64,000 nt of DNA, taken from contig NZ_CP085327.1 in NCBI RefSeq assembly GCF_020614375.1, positions 620,001 to 684,000 on the forward strand, in the 5' to 3' direction. Each line of letters opens with the position of its first letter. Positions within the stretch are counted from its first letter, which is position 1. A program made the position numbers and the translations under genes. Source of the DNA: Haladaptatus salinisoli (GTDB taxonomy: Archaea > Halobacteriota > Halobacteria > Halobacteriales > Haladaptataceae). Below, one piece after another: positions 42,040 to 51,258 of the stretch. Below the pieces are notes generated by a model. That model searched no databases. It was given only the letters and a program-made list of their open reading frames with translations, and was not told where the DNA came from.

Positions 42040-42987
42040 ATGGTCACGGACCGACAACTCGCAACGAGCAAGGCGATCAATCGCCGAACCGGACGGACGT
42101 TCTACGTCGCGACTCGACTCCTCCCGAAGCGCGTGCGACACCCGACGTACGTCCTCTACGCGTTCTTCCGGACGGCCGACGAGGTCGTGGACGACGCGGC
42201 GGGCGTTCCGTCGGACGACCAGTACGCCGCGCTGGAGCGACTTCGGGCGCAGGCGCTCGGTCGGGAGTCGACCGACGACCCGGTTCTCGTCGCCTTCCGC
42301 GAGGTGGCGGAGACGCACGACATCCCGGACGCCGAGATAGAGTCGTTCGTGGACGCGATGGCGACGGACGTCGAGAAGGGGCGGTACGAGGACTACGCCG
42401 AACTGGAAGCGTACATGCGGGGGTCGGCGGCCGCCGTCGGTCGGATGATGCTCGCGGTCGTCGGTGCCGACGACCGCGCGCGCGCTCGACCGCACGCGAC
42501 GGCGCTGGGCGAGGCGTTGCAGTTGACCAACTTCCTCCGCGACGTGCGCGAGGACATCGAGGAGCAGGACCGTATCTACCTGCCCCGGACGACGCTCGAG
42601 CGCCACGGGGTCACCGAGGAGCAAATCCGGCGGTTGGAGTTCTCCGAGGGTTTCGCGGCGGCGGTGCACGACGAACTCCGTCGGGCCGAGTCGCTGTACT
42701 GGCACGGCGTCAGGGGCATCCGGTACCTCCCCGCCGACTGTCGGTTTCCCGTCCTGCTCGCCGCCGTGCTCTACGCCGAACACCACCGACTCATCCGGGC
42801 GCGCGGGTACGACGTGCTCTCCGCGACGCCGCGACTCGGCCTCGCACGCACGGCGTGGGTCGTCGCCCGAACGCGCTGGCGCTGGCAGTTCCGCCGCGAC
42901 CCCGAAACCGTCTTCGAGGCCGTGAGCGCGGTTTCCGAGGGGGCCGGTCGCCGCGCGGGAACCGGGTCGTCGTCGCCGACGCGCTAG
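42040..42987 (+). CDS. crtB: Phytoene synthase
   Basis: 315 residues. The first Asp-rich motif is FRTADEVVDDA at about residue 44 and the second LTNFLRDVREDIEEQDRIYLP at about 163 (core DVRED). It joins two geranylgeranyl diphosphates into 15-cis-phytoene, the first step to bacterioruberin. ATG 42040 gives the usual start MVTDRQLATSKAIN; an upstream in-frame ATG is possible. GATTTATGG near 41979 is a candidate TATA. It is convergent with cruF, overlapping by four bases, and belongs with the C50 carotenoid genes that follow. Confidence 0.95.
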   Translation: MVTDRQLATSKAINRRTGRTFYVATRLLPKRVRHPTYVLYAFFRTADEVVDDAAGVPSDDQYAALERLRAQALGRESTDDPVLVAFREVAETHDIPDAEIESFVDAMATDVEKGRYEDYAELEAYMRGSAAAVGRMMLAVVGADDRARARPHATALGEALQLTNFLRDVREDIEEQDRIYLPRTTLERHGVTEEQIRRLEFSEGFAAAVHDELRRAESLYWHGVRGIRYLPADCRFPVLLAAVLYAEHHRLIRARGYDVLSATPRLGLARTAWVVARTRWRWQFRRDPETVFEAVSAVSEGAGRRAGTGSSSPTR

Positions 42988-43826
42988 CGAGGCGCTCCGC
43001 GCGACGACCGGAGGACGGCGAAGTCGAACCGGTCGCTCCTGCGGAGGCCGACGAACAGCAGGAGGGCGATGCAGACGGGAATCCAGTTCGCGAAGTAGGC
43101 GTTCGTCGCGCCCCAGAGGACGACGAAGCTCACCATATCGTCCAGCGCGAACTCGCACCGGTCGAGTCGCTCGCGGAGCGCGCGCCAGTCGAAGCCGAGT
43201 TCGACCAGTCCGACCGCGACCGCCCCGCTCGCCAGCCAGCCAGCGTAGTTCGAGGGGGGAACGCCGTAGTACGCGCCACCCTCGGCGTACGTCCAGAGGC
43301 CGAGGGCGACGGCGGCGGGGTCCAGCACGAGGTCGACGAGCAGCACGACGGCGAGCGAGGCCGCGAATCTGGCGAGCCGAGAGCCCGCTCGGGGGCCGAG
43401 CAGGAGGAGGCAGAGCAGGTAGCTGTTCAGCACGAGGGGGAAGAAGAAGACGGGGAGGCCGGCCGGAACCGTTCCGAACAGCATCGGGCCGAGTTCGACC
43501 CCGTAGCGAAACTCGCCATAGGGGAAGCCGGTCGTCACGCCGACGAACTCCACCGCGTAGGTGTAGGCCGCCAGCGCGAGGAGCGCGATTCCCGCGCGGC
43601 GGTCGACGAGCGGCGCGAGTCCGGCGACGAGCGGCGACCGCATCACGAGCGTCCCGAACAGGATGAGGAGCGGGTCGCGCGCGAGTCGCGCCGGAATCCA
43701 CCCCTCGTGCCCCGCCACGAACAGCAGGGCCCCGACGAGGGGGAAGACGACGGCGATGGTGAACCGGTTGTTCCGGACGAGCGTCGACAGCCCCGCTTCC
43801 GCGTCGCGTCTATCCACGGACGACAC
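42984..43826 (-). CDS. cruF: Bisanhydrobacterioruberin hydratase
   Basis: 280 residues with about eight helices, from a GTG at 43826. The family motifs VEFVGVTTGFPYGEFRYG and VPPSNYAGWLASG are clear; the acidic and aromatic residues in these loops are characteristic of CruF. It hydrates the C50 intermediate bisanhydrobacterioruberin to bacterioruberin, the red membrane pigment. It is the third gene of crtD-lyeJ-cruF and overlaps lyeJ by 17 bases. The order is the one I recall from Haloferax and Haloarcula. Confidence 0.92.
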   Translation of the reverse strand: MSSVDRRDAEAGLSTLVRNNRFTIAVVFPLVGALLFVAGHEGWIPARLARDPLLILFGTLVMRSPLVAGLAPLVDRRAGIALLALAAYTYAVEFVGVTTGFPYGEFRYGVELGPMLFGTVPAGLPVFFFPLVLNSYLLCLLLLGPRAGSRLARFAASLAVVLLVDLVLDPAAVALGLWTYAEGGAYYGVPPSNYAGWLASGAVAVGLVELGFDWRALRERLDRCEFALDDMVSFVVLWGATNAYFANWIPVCIALLLFVGLRRSDRFDFAVLRSSRGAPR

Positions 43827-44637
43827 CCCACAGGCCGCCGAGCGTTAGCGCCGCCCCGACGGCGGCGTTGATGGCCGGATACCACCAGTAGGCGCGGTCG
43901 ATGGCCACGTCGCCGACGACCCACGCCGCGACGAGGGCGGGGTAGGCGAGCAACAGCGCGCCGGCGCGGGGGTCGAGCAGGGCGAACGTCCCCGCCGCGA
44001 GGAGCCAGCAGACCGCACAGTAGGCCAGCGTCCCTCGCGCCCCGAGCACCGTCGCGGTCGTCCGGATTCCCGCCCGGCGGTCCGGGTCGATATCGGGAAT
44101 CGCTGAGAAGGCGTGCATCGCCATCGCCCAGAGCCACCCGCCGGCGACGGCGAACGGGGGCGGGGGTGTCGCGGCGAGCGCGGCGTAGGCCGCGGCACCC
44201 GGGAGAACGTAGAGACCGTTCGAGACGGAGTCGAGGAACGGCGTCGCCTTGAATCGCAGCGGCGGCGCGGAGTACCCCGCGCCGAGGACGAGGAAGCCGA
44301 GGAGCCACGGCCGCGCGACGGGCGGCGCGACGAGCACGAGCGCGAGTCCGAGCAGGGCGGAGACGACGACCGCGATCGGAACCGCTCCGCCCCCGCGGTA
44401 CCTGCCCTCGCGGCCGTCTTTCTTCGGATTTCGCTCGTCAGCGTCGGCGTCGAACACGTCGTTGACGCCGTAGAGGAAGACGTTCGCCGGGACGAGGAAG
44501 TAGGCGAACAGCGCGAGCGCGGGGGGAGAGAGCAGTTCGTCGACCGAGGACGCTCCGTAGGATAGCCCTACCAACACCGGTCCGGCGAGGTAGAGCCAGA
44601 ATCGCGGGCGCGACAGTTTCAGTAGCTGGCGAATCAT
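43810..44637 (-). CDS. lyeJ: Lycopene elongase/hydratase (UbiA-type prenyltransferase)
   Basis: 275 residues, about eight helices. The prenyl diphosphate motifs are NDVFDADADERNPKKDGRE at about residue 57 and DIDPDRRAGIRTTATVLG at about 176. It adds C5 units to lycopene while hydrating it, leading to dihydroisopentenyldehydrorhodopin and then to the C50 chain. It lies 12 bases after crtD and overlaps cruF, so the three are one operon. Confidence 0.93.
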   Translation of the reverse strand: MIRQLLKLSRPRFWLYLAGPVLVGLSYGASSVDELLSPPALALFAYFLVPANVFLYGVNDVFDADADERNPKKDGREGRYRGGGAVPIAVVVSALLGLALVLVAPPVARPWLLGFLVLGAGYSAPPLRFKATPFLDSVSNGLYVLPGAAAYAALAATPPPPFAVAGGWLWAMAMHAFSAIPDIDPDRRAGIRTTATVLGARGTLAYCAVCWLLAAGTFALLDPRAGALLLAYPALVAAWVVGDVAIDRAYWWYPAINAAVGAALTLGGLWGVVRG

Positions 44638-44649
44638 CGGAGCCTCGGT

Positions 44650-46170
44650 TCAGCGGTCTTCGATGACGGCGGCGGCGGCGTGCTGTCCGCCGATGAGACA
44701 CATCGGCACCCCGATGCCGGGCGTGGTGTACGACCCCGTGAAGTACAGTCCGTCGACCTTCGGCGAGCGGTGGCCGGGGCGTAAGGGTCCGGTCTGCCGG
44801 AGCGTGTGGGCCAGTCCGAGCGCGGTTCCCTTCGCGCTGTTGTACCGCTCGGCGAACTCCGAGACGCAGAACCGCTCCTCGAAGACGATTCGGTCGCGGA
44901 GTTCGACGCCGGTATTCTCGGCGACGTCGGCCAGCATCTTCTCGCGGAATCGGTCGCGGACGGCGGGGCCGTCCGGAAGGCCCGGCGCGATTGGGACGAG
45001 GACGAAGAGGTTGTTGTACCCGTCGGGAGCCACGGCGTCGTCGGTCTGGCTCGGCGCGCAGATGTAGTAGGCCGGGTCGTCGGGCCACGCCGGACGTTCG
45101 AAAATCCGGTCGAAGTGGGCGTTCCAGTCGGTCGGGAGGACGAGGGTGTGGTGGGCGAGCGGGTCGACGTCGCCCTCGACGCCGAGGTAGAGGAGGAACG
45201 CCGACGGGGCGTAGGTGCGCGAGTTCCAGTAGTCCGCGCCGTACCGGCGCATCTCCGGCGGGAGGAGTTCCAGTTCGGTGTGGGCGTAGTCGGCGTCGCT
45301 CACGACGAGGTCTGCGGCGGTCGCTTCGTCCCCGACGTGAACGAGGAAATCCCCCTCGTGGCCCGTGACGGCGGTCACCTCGCGGCCGGTTCGGTACTCG
45401 ACGCCCAACTCCTCGCCGAGTTCGGCGATACCGTCAACGACGCCGCCGATGCCGCCCTCCGGGTAGTAGACGCCGAGGTTGAAATCGACGTGGCTCATCA
45501 GGTTGTAGATGGCCGGCGTGTTCTTCGGGGAACCGCCCAGGAAGACGAGCGTGTACTGCAGTATCTGCTGGAGCCTCGGGTGGTCGAAGAAGCTCTCGAC
45601 GTGGTCCTGCATCGACCCGAGGAGGTTCAGGCCGCGGGCGTTCTTCGCCACGTCCCACGAGAGGTAGTCCCGAAAGCGGGCGCGGTCGGCGTAGACGAAG
45701 TACTCCATCCCGACGCCGTAGTTCCGCTCCGCCCGGTCGAGGTACCGCTGGAGTTCCTCGCCCGCGCCCGGTTCGAATGCCTCGAACGTCTCCTTGTTCC
45801 GTTCGAGGTCGGGGACGATATCGACCCGGTTACCGTCCGCTCGCGGCCCGCGGCCAGTCGCGCGGCCCGGCGAGGAGTCGCCCTTGAAGAAGATACGGTA
45901 GTGCGGGTCGAGTCGCCGTAACCCGTAGTAGTCGTCCGGCGCGCGGTCGAAGTGCCCGAAGAACCGCTCGAACACGTCCGGCATGAGGTACCACGACGGA
46001 CCCATGTCGAACCGGAAGCCGTCGGCGGCGAGGCGACTGGCGCGCCCGCCGAGCTGGTCGTTCTTCTCCAGCACGGTCACGTCCGCGCCCGCCTCGGCGA
46101 GGTAGCACGCCGTCGAAAGTCCCCCGAACCCGCTTCCTACCACGACGACGGACTGGTCGACGAGGTTCAT
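44650..46170 (-). CDS. crtD: Carotenoid 3,4-desaturase (phytoene desaturase family)
   Basis: 506 residues. The FAD-binding GxGxxG motif is VVVGSGFGGLSTACYLAEAG near the N-terminus and the C-terminal signature is YFTGSYTTPGIGVPMCLIGG. It starts the crtD-lyeJ-cruF operon. In this context the homologue desaturates C45/C50 intermediates at position 3,4. A lycopene-forming CrtI role cannot be excluded, as paralogues are alike and no other desaturase is in the window. TTTTTATC 23-31 bases before the ATG (minus strand, about 46193-46200) gives a leaderless promoter. Confidence 0.9.
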   Translation of the reverse strand: MNLVDQSVVVVGSGFGGLSTACYLAEAGADVTVLEKNDQLGGRASRLAADGFRFDMGPSWYLMPDVFERFFGHFDRAPDDYYGLRRLDPHYRIFFKGDSSPGRATGRGPRADGNRVDIVPDLERNKETFEAFEPGAGEELQRYLDRAERNYGVGMEYFVYADRARFRDYLSWDVAKNARGLNLLGSMQDHVESFFDHPRLQQILQYTLVFLGGSPKNTPAIYNLMSHVDFNLGVYYPEGGIGGVVDGIAELGEELGVEYRTGREVTAVTGHEGDFLVHVGDEATAADLVVSDADYAHTELELLPPEMRRYGADYWNSRTYAPSAFLLYLGVEGDVDPLAHHTLVLPTDWNAHFDRIFERPAWPDDPAYYICAPSQTDDAVAPDGYNNLFVLVPIAPGLPDGPAVRDRFREKMLADVAENTGVELRDRIVFEERFCVSEFAERYNSAKGTALGLAHTLRQTGPLRPGHRSPKVDGLYFTGSYTTPGIGVPMCLIGGQHAAAAVIEDR

Positions 46171-46296
46171 AGGTCCCGTGCGAGCGCGACGGTGATAAAA
46201 ACGACACCCCGACGAAGGGGAGGCTTTGTCGATGCATAAGGTCGTTTCTCCGTACGTTTAGCTGGCGTATAACAAAGGTAGTAAAGCCCGTATCAT

Positions 46297-46409
46297 CTAC
46301 CGCGCCCTTCCTGACTCGGGCGCGTAAGCGTGCAGCCGTGAACTCGGGTAGTCCGACGGTGCCAGAGGCTCTGGCGGAAGGTTGGCCTCCTTCCAAAGTG
46401 TCACCAACC
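46297..46409 (+). ncRNA. Candidate structured RNA: consecutive perfect hairpins after a TATA-like box
   Basis: In an otherwise empty 369-base spacer, TATAA (46268-46272) is followed 25-30 bases later by three adjacent exact hairpins: CGCGCCC/GGGCGCG (46301-46307 with 46318-46324), GCCAGAG/CTCTGGC (46361-46367 with 46369-46375) and GGAAGG/CCTTCC (46376-46381 with 46389-46394). CTAC/GTAG (46297-46300 with 46348-46351) encloses the first. GGTTGG (46380-46385) can pair instead with CCAACC (46404-46409), an alternative fold. Strand and function are not known; the plus strand is assigned from the TATA spacing. Confidence 0.45.
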
Positions 46410-46539
46410 CTCTCACGAAAGTTCTCATCTCGGAGTACCGTTATTCCACGCTGCACCTCTTTACTCTCGCGAAAATGTGCGATATTCGATAGATTTATGT
46501 CGGCGTGCGCCGCGCTCGTACCCAACGGACGAATCAGAC

Positions 46540-46842
46540 GTGCAACTCGACGCATTCTTACTGTTACTCGGTGTCGCCCTGCTCTCGTTTCTCGTCGTGG
46601 TGACGCTGTACGTCGTCTGGTCCCGAATCGTCGGTCTCGACCCGACGCTCGCGCAGGGGTTCGTGTCCCTCTCGGGCGTGAAACGGTTCGCGATGGCGCT
46701 GGTGTCCGGCGTTCTGCTCGGCGTCAGCGCGGTACTCGCTCCCTCGGTTCCGGTCGGCGTCGCGGCCATCGTCATGCTCGCGGCCAGCACGTTCGCCGCG
46801 CTGATGCTGTTCGAACTGGTGCGCAAGCGACACGCGACCTGA
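46540..46842 (+). CDS. Small three-helix membrane protein
   Basis: 100 residues from GTG 46540. Three hydrophobic helices (LDAFLLLLGVALLSFLVVVTL, AMALVSGVLLGVSAVLAPS, VGVAAIVMLAASTFAALMLF, in pieces) with a short basic tail (RKRHAT). Codons before GTG 46540 encode a Cys/Arg-rich stretch that does not fit the protein. GATTTATG at 46491-46498 is the likely TATA, giving a short leader. The function is unknown. It is convergent with the btuD-like gene. Confidence 0.6.
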   Translation: MQLDAFLLLLGVALLSFLVVVTLYVVWSRIVGLDPTLAQGFVSLSGVKRFAMALVSGVLLGVSAVLAPSVPVGVAAIVMLAASTFAALMLFELVRKRHAT

Positions 46843-46846
46843 ACGG

Positions 46847-48106
46847 TCAGGACTCCGCGTCGACGCTGGCTTCGACCGCGGACAGCAGTTCGTCGGGCGA
46901 GACGACCGTCCCGCGTTCGCGGAGCGTCCGATAGCGCGCCGCGGCGTCGCTCCCGGCGTAGTTCCGTTCCTCGAAGGGACGCTCCTCGACGATGATGACC
47001 GAGTCGGCTTCGGCGGCGGCTTCGAGGTTCGCCAGGTTCCCCGCGCCGACCTCCACGTCGGCGAGCACGGTCGCGTCCGCGTCGCGGATTCGCGCCTCGA
47101 CCGCTTCCCGCGCGCTCGCGCCGATGGGCGCGAAGGGTTCTTCGACCACCGCGTCCAGTCCGAGCAGGCGGGCGGTTTCGAGGTCGGAGTCGCCCTCGTT
47201 CAGCACGCCGACGGACGCGTCGTACCCCGCCGCGGTTAGCAGGTAGAGCAGGCGCGAGACGGTTCCGCCGCCCCCGACGACGTGGACGCGCCCCTCGCGG
47301 GCGGGGGTCGTTCGGTCCGGGAGCGCGGTCACGTACGTCGACCCAGTCACGGGGTGGCGGGAGACGACCGCCCGGGCGTCGAACGCCTCGCGGAGGGTGT
47401 CCTCGGCCAACACGTCCGTCGGCGGGCCGGAGGCGAGCACCGACCCGGAATCGAGGAGCAGGAGTTCGTCGCAGTAGTGCGCGGCGAGATTCAGGTCGTG
47501 GATGGCCGCGACCACGGTCTTTCCCTCCCGAACCAGTTCCCGGACGAGTTCGAACGTTCGCACCTGATGGTTGATGTCGAGGCTCGCGGTCGGTTCGTCC
47601 AGCAGGAGGACGGGCGTGTCCTGCGCCAACGCGCGGGCGAGCAGGACCCGTTGGCGTTCTCCGCCGCTTATCGCGGTGATGGGGCGGTCGGCGAACGCGG
47701 TCACGTCGGTTCGCTCCATCGCGCCCTCGACGACGTCCGCGTCCGAGACCGTCTCGGTCGTCCGTTTCTCGCCCGCGCGACCGCCGAACCGCGAGCGGTA
47801 GGGGTTGCGACCCATGGCGACCACCTCGCGGACGGGGAAGTCGAACGAGAGCGACGTGTCCTGCGGGACGGTCGCCACGCGGCGACTGGCCGCCTTGGAG
47901 GAGAGGTCGGAGACGGCGTCGCCGTCGACCAGCACGCGCCCCTCGTCGGGCGAGAGCGCGCCGTTCACCGCCCGGAGCAGGGTCGTCTTCCCCGCCCCGT
48001 TCGGGCCGACGAGTCCCACGAACCGTCCGCCGTCGACGGTGGCGGTGACGCCGTCGAGGACGCGGGCGTTTCCGAGTCGCACCGCCACGTCCTCGATTCG
48101 GATCAC
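46847..48106 (-). CDS. btuD: BtuD-like ABC transporter ATPase with C-terminal extension
   Basis: 419 residues. The ATPase part (about 260 residues) has Walker [10 protein letters not shown], signature [14 protein letters not shown], Walker [13 protein letters not shown] and the switch His in AAIHDLN. A further 150 residues begin [21 protein letters not shown] and include [18 protein letters not shown]; this Rossmann-like domain is absent from bacterial BtuD. It powers uptake of cobalamin or a similar iron/corrin ligand through BtuC. GTG 48106 overlaps the btuC stop (GTGA), so btuC-btuD is an operon. Confidence 0.88.
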   Translation of the reverse strand: MIRIEDVAVRLGNARVLDGVTATVDGGRFVGLVGPNGAGKTTLLRAVNGALSPDEGRVLVDGDAVSDLSSKAASRRVATVPQDTSLSFDFPVREVVAMGRNPYRSRFGGRAGEKRTTETVSDADVVEGAMERTDVTAFADRPITAISGGERQRVLLARALAQDTPVLLLDEPTASLDINHQVRTFELVRELVREGKTVVAAIHDLNLAAHYCDELLLLDSGSVLASGPPTDVLAEDTLREAFDARAVVSRHPVTGSTYVTALPDRTTPAREGRVHVVGGGGTVSRLLYLLTAAGYDASVGVLNEGDSDLETARLLGLDAVVEEPFAPIGASAREAVEARIRDADATVLADVEVGAGNLANLEAAAEADSVIIVEERPFEERNYAGSDAAARYRTLRERGTVVSPDELLSAVEASVDAES

Positions 48107-49212
48107 AGCGCGTGCACCTCCCGCTTGCGGAGCAAGTAGAGGAAGAAGGGCGCGCCGAGGAAGGCGGTGACGATGCCGACCGGGAGTTGCTCCGCGCCCG
48201 CGGCGGAGCGGGCGACGGTGTCGGTCGCCACCAGGAAGACGGACCCGGCGAGAGCGCTGGTCGGGAGCAGTATTCGGTGGTCGGGGCCGACGAGCAGGCG
48301 CATCACGTGCGGCACGACGAGGCCGACGAATCCGATGACGCCCGACACCGCGACCGCGGCCGCGGTGACGACGCTGGCGACGGCGAGGAGGAGGCGCTTC
48401 GTGCGTTCGACCTCGACGCCGAGGTTGTGGGCGTCCTCCTCGCCGAGCAGGAGGACGTTGAGTTCCTGCGCGAACGCGGCGAGGACGAGAAAGCCGACGA
48501 GCGAGACGGGGAGCGCGACGCCGACCTTTCCCCACGAGGCGTAGTGGAGGTGGCCCATCAACCAGAAGACGGCCTCCCGCAGGCTCTCCCCGCTTTCGAG
48601 GAGGAGAAAGGAGACGACCGCGCCGAGCAGCGTCTGCACCGCGACCCCGGCGAGCAGGAGCGTGGCGACCGGCGTCCGCCCGTCCCGCGTCGCCAGCAGG
48701 TAGACGCCGAAGGCGGCGGCCATCGCGCCGACGAAGGCGAACAGGGGCAGCGCGAAGGGGAGCGAAATCGAGAACGCGATGGTCGCCACCGCCCCGACCG
48801 CCGCGCCCGAGGAGACGCCGATGATGGAGGGGTCGGCCATCGGGTTGCGGAAGAAGCCCTGCATCACGACGCCCGCGGTGGCGAGGGCGAAGCCGACCAC
48901 CGCGGCCAGCGCGATTCGCGGCAGTCGGAGGCGGGTGACGATGACCGCCGCGGTTCGCGGCACCGCGAAGGAGAAGAGGGGGTCGTACGAGAGGTCCGGG
49001 AACGGGACGCCGAGCGAGAGGCCGCCCGGAACCGACAGCGTCTGCTGGGAGAGTCGGACCCCGGTCGGCACCGCCAGCGCGTTGAGGAGGGTCTTCGCCA
49101 CCACGACGGGCGAGAGGGAAGTCGGGCCGATCGCGGCGCTCGCCAACACGACGAGTATCAACGCCGCCGTCAGTCCGCCGCACCACGTCGTCACGCGCGT
49201 CCCGTATCGCAT
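48103..49212 (-). CDS. btuC: BtuC/FecCD-family ABC permease
   Basis: 369 residues, about ten helices. Conserved FecCD regions: [23 protein letters not shown] [36 protein letters not shown], and [23 protein letters not shown] near the end, which contacts the ATPase. It imports cobalamin, haem or a siderophore with its partners. Cobalamin is favoured by haloarchaeal gene order (btuF divergent from btuCD). It begins at ATG 49212, facing btuF across a 63-base spacer. Confidence 0.9.
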   Translation of the reverse strand: MRYGTRVTTWCGGLTAALILVVLASAAIGPTSLSPVVVAKTLLNALAVPTGVRLSQQTLSVPGGLSLGVPFPDLSYDPLFSFAVPRTAAVIVTRLRLPRIALAAVVGFALATAGVVMQGFFRNPMADPSIIGVSSGAAVGAVATIAFSISLPFALPLFAFVGAMAAAFGVYLLATRDGRTPVATLLLAGVAVQTLLGAVVSFLLLESGESLREAVFWLMGHLHYASWGKVGVALPVSLVGFLVLAAFAQELNVLLLGEEDAHNLGVEVERTKRLLLAVASVVTAAAVAVSGVIGFVGLVVPHVMRLLVGPDHRILLPTSALAGSVFLVATDTVARSAAGAEQLPVGIVTAFLGAPFFLYLLRKREVHAL

Positions 49213-49237
49213 CTGTATCCAAGTCTGGTTGCTTTAG

Positions 49238-49250
49238 GTAAATATTTATT
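49238..49250. promoter_or_regulatory. Shared divergent TATA region of btuC and btuF
   Basis: GTAAATATTTATT contains the self-complementary AAATATTT. It lies 26-35 bases before the btuF ATG on the plus strand and about the same distance before the btuC ATG on the minus strand. One A+T-rich element could therefore serve both genes. No cobalamin riboswitch box was found. Confidence 0.55.
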
Positions 49251-49275
49251 GAACACGCTCGACGTGCCGAGTGGC

Positions 49276-50352
49276 ATGAGACACCTACTGCTGTCGGCGA
49301 TGCTCGTCGTCGCCGCGATTTTCGGCTCGGGCGGCGTCGTCGGTGCGACCGACGACGCCGCCGACCTGGCGCAGAACTCCTGTTCGTTCCCGTTCTCGAA
49401 GACCGACGCGACGGGGACGGAGGTCACGGTGAAAGAGGAGCCGCGGAGGATAGTCACGCTCTCGCCGAGCGCGGCCCAGACGATGTGGGAGATCGGCGGG
49501 AAGGAGAAGGTCGTCGGGGTCACGAAGTACGCGATGTACCTCGACGGCGCGAGCGCGAAGGTGAACGTCTCGGGGGCCGGGATGACGACCGTCGTCCCCG
49601 AGAAGGTCGTCGCGCAGAACCCCGACCTCGTGCTCGCCCCCAACATCATCCCCGACCAGACCGTCCAAAAGCTGCGGGACGCGGGGCTGACCGTCTACAA
49701 GTTCCGCGAGTCGAAGTCCATCGAGGACATCTACGCGAAGACGAAGCTGACCGGCCAGTTGACGGGCGAGTGTCGAGGGGCCACGGAGACCGTCTCGTGG
49801 ATGAAAGACCGCGTGAGCACCGTCCGTAAGGCGGTCGAAGGCGAAGACCGTCCGAAGGTGCTGTACGTCATGGGCGGCGGCTTCACCGCCGGAAACGGAA
49901 CGTTCGTGAACACCATCATCCGGACGGCGGGCGGAACGAACGTCGCCGCCGAAGCCGGGATAGAGGGGTACAAACAGGTCAGCAACGAGGTGGTCGTCCA
50001 ACGCCAGCCCGAGTGGTTCGTCCTCTCGGGCGGTATGCAAGTCCCCGACGCCTACGGCGAGACGCCCGCCGCGAAGCGGAACAACACGGTGTCGCTGAAC
50101 TCGAACTACGTGAATCAGCCCGCTCCGCGCATCGTCTACCCCATCGCCACCCTGGCGAAGAAACTCCACCCCGAAGCGTACGCGGAGGCGAACGCGACGA
50201 GTACGACGACCGAGACGACCGCGGCGGCCGAGACGAACGCCGGGAAGACGACGACCACGACCGCGACCGGTTCCGGCGGTCAACCCGGCTTCGGAACGTC
50301 CGCCGCGCTGGCGGCGCTCGCGTTGGTCGCCCTCCTCGCGCGGCGCGAGTGA
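49276..50352 (+). CDS. btuF: PGF-CTERM-anchored ABC transporter substrate-binding protein (BtuF-like)
   Basis: 358 residues. A Sec signal peptide ([23 protein letters not shown]) leads to a periplasmic-binding fold of the BtuF/FepB type: [45 protein letters not shown], and the long central helix [15 protein letters not shown] short Thr-rich spacer ([22 protein letters not shown], in part) and [24 protein letters not shown] (in part) form a PGF-CTERM anchor in place of a lipobox. Like the S-layer protein it should be an ArtA archaeosortase substrate. Confidence 0.9.
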   Translation: MRHLLLSAMLVVAAIFGSGGVVGATDDAADLAQNSCSFPFSKTDATGTEVTVKEEPRRIVTLSPSAAQTMWEIGGKEKVVGVTKYAMYLDGASAKVNVSGAGMTTVVPEKVVAQNPDLVLAPNIIPDQTVQKLRDAGLTVYKFRESKSIEDIYAKTKLTGQLTGECRGATETVSWMKDRVSTVRKAVEGEDRPKVLYVMGGGFTAGNGTFVNTIIRTAGGTNVAAEAGIEGYKQVSNEVVVQRQPEWFVLSGGMQVPDAYGETPAAKRNNTVSLNSNYVNQPAPRIVYPIATLAKKLHPEAYAEANATSTTTETTAAAETNAGKTTTTTATGSGGQPGFGTSAALAALALVALLARRE

Positions 50353-50425
50353 GGCGATTCGGCGGGGGAGGACTCGGCGCGAGCGACACGAAAAGGCGTT
50401 TAACGGGGGACTGCGGAGAAGAAGT

Positions 50426-50707
50426 ATGGTCGAAATAGTCATCTGGCCCGCGTATCTCGACGCGGGGTTGACTCGGAGCGAGGGGCGGCGGGTGCCCGAG
50501 CGCGCCGCCGTCGAGGAGCCGACGGTGGACGAAATCGCCCGCGCGGTCCAGCAGGTCGGGTACGACACCGTCATCGAACGCGACAAGGCTTACTCGCGCG
50601 AGGGGTGGGAAGAGCGCGGTCGCGTGCTGGTGAAGAACGCCGACGACTCCTCGAAGAACGACCTCATCCAGGCCGTCGCCGCCTACGTGTCGGCCATGCG
50701 CGACTGA
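50426..50707 (+). CDS. srp19: Signal recognition particle 19 kDa protein
   Basis: 93 residues, the archaeal SRP19 length. [24 protein letters not shown] and [21 protein letters not shown] are the usual sequence features (core words IWPAYLDA and SRSEGRR-like TRSEGRR). SRP19 binds the tips of helices 6 and 8 of SRP RNA and helps SRP54 load. Its stop overlaps the next start (TGATG). Confidence 0.95.
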   Translation: MVEIVIWPAYLDAGLTRSEGRRVPERAAVEEPTVDEIARAVQQVGYDTVIERDKAYSREGWEERGRVLVKNADDSSKNDLIQAVAAYVSAMRD

Positions 50708-50934
50708 TGCGCCGACTCGGGCAGGTCGTTCGAACCGCGCAGGGGCTCGCCATCGTCCGGTCGCCGGGCGAGGAACACCCCGACCTCGGCACCGAGGCGG
50801 TGGACGAGAGCTTACGGACCGTGGGCCGCGTGGTCGACGTGTTCGGCCCGGTCGAGCGACCGTACCTCGCGGTGTCGCCGGACGAGGGGACGCGACTGGC
50901 CGCCCTCGTCGGGTCGAAGCTGTACGCGCGATAG
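50707..50934 (+). CDS. gar1: H/ACA ribonucleoprotein subunit Gar1
   Basis: 75 residues. [19 protein letters not shown] followed by LRTVGRVVDVFGPVERPYLAV is the Gar1 beta-barrel (core words GRVVDVFGPVERPY). Gar1 binds Cbf5 and aids turnover of guided pseudouridylation. It overlaps srp19 by one base; pairing of srp19 and gar1 is common in haloarchaea as I recall. Confidence 0.93.
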   Translation: MRRLGQVVRTAQGLAIVRSPGEEHPDLGTEAVDESLRTVGRVVDVFGPVERPYLAVSPDEGTRLAALVGSKLYAR

Positions 50935-51258
50935 CGACTCGGCTCCGTCGCCGGCGGGCCGGCGTCTCGGGAAGCAGCTTCGCCGACCGTCGATCGTTGG
51001 TGACGACGAGTTGGCATTCTCGAAAGCTCCCGCCGTCTCGACTCGGGAGGGCTTTCCGGAACCCCGTCACGTCGTTTCTCCGAAGGTCGCGTGACGAGAG
51101 CATTCGACGGGGTTTCGAGGAGTTCCGCTGCGAAACCGTCTCACCGCGAATCGTTCCGCACTCCGCCGAGACATCGCCGTACTCCGCTTTCCATCGACTC
51201 CGAACGGAGTCGCGTAGAGACCGACGGGTACACGTGTCCGCGCCCGATACCCACTGCC
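50935..51258. other. Intergenic, nothing recognised
   Basis: About 320 bases between gar1 and the ArsA/Get3 gene. No conserved protein composition, strong TATA box or inverted repeat was seen. A weak promoter must lie before ATG 51259. Confidence 0.3.

Noticed and set aside
49213..49275. Cobalamin riboswitch before the btu genes
   Set aside because: The spacer is only 63 bases and lacks the B12 box and any large fold.
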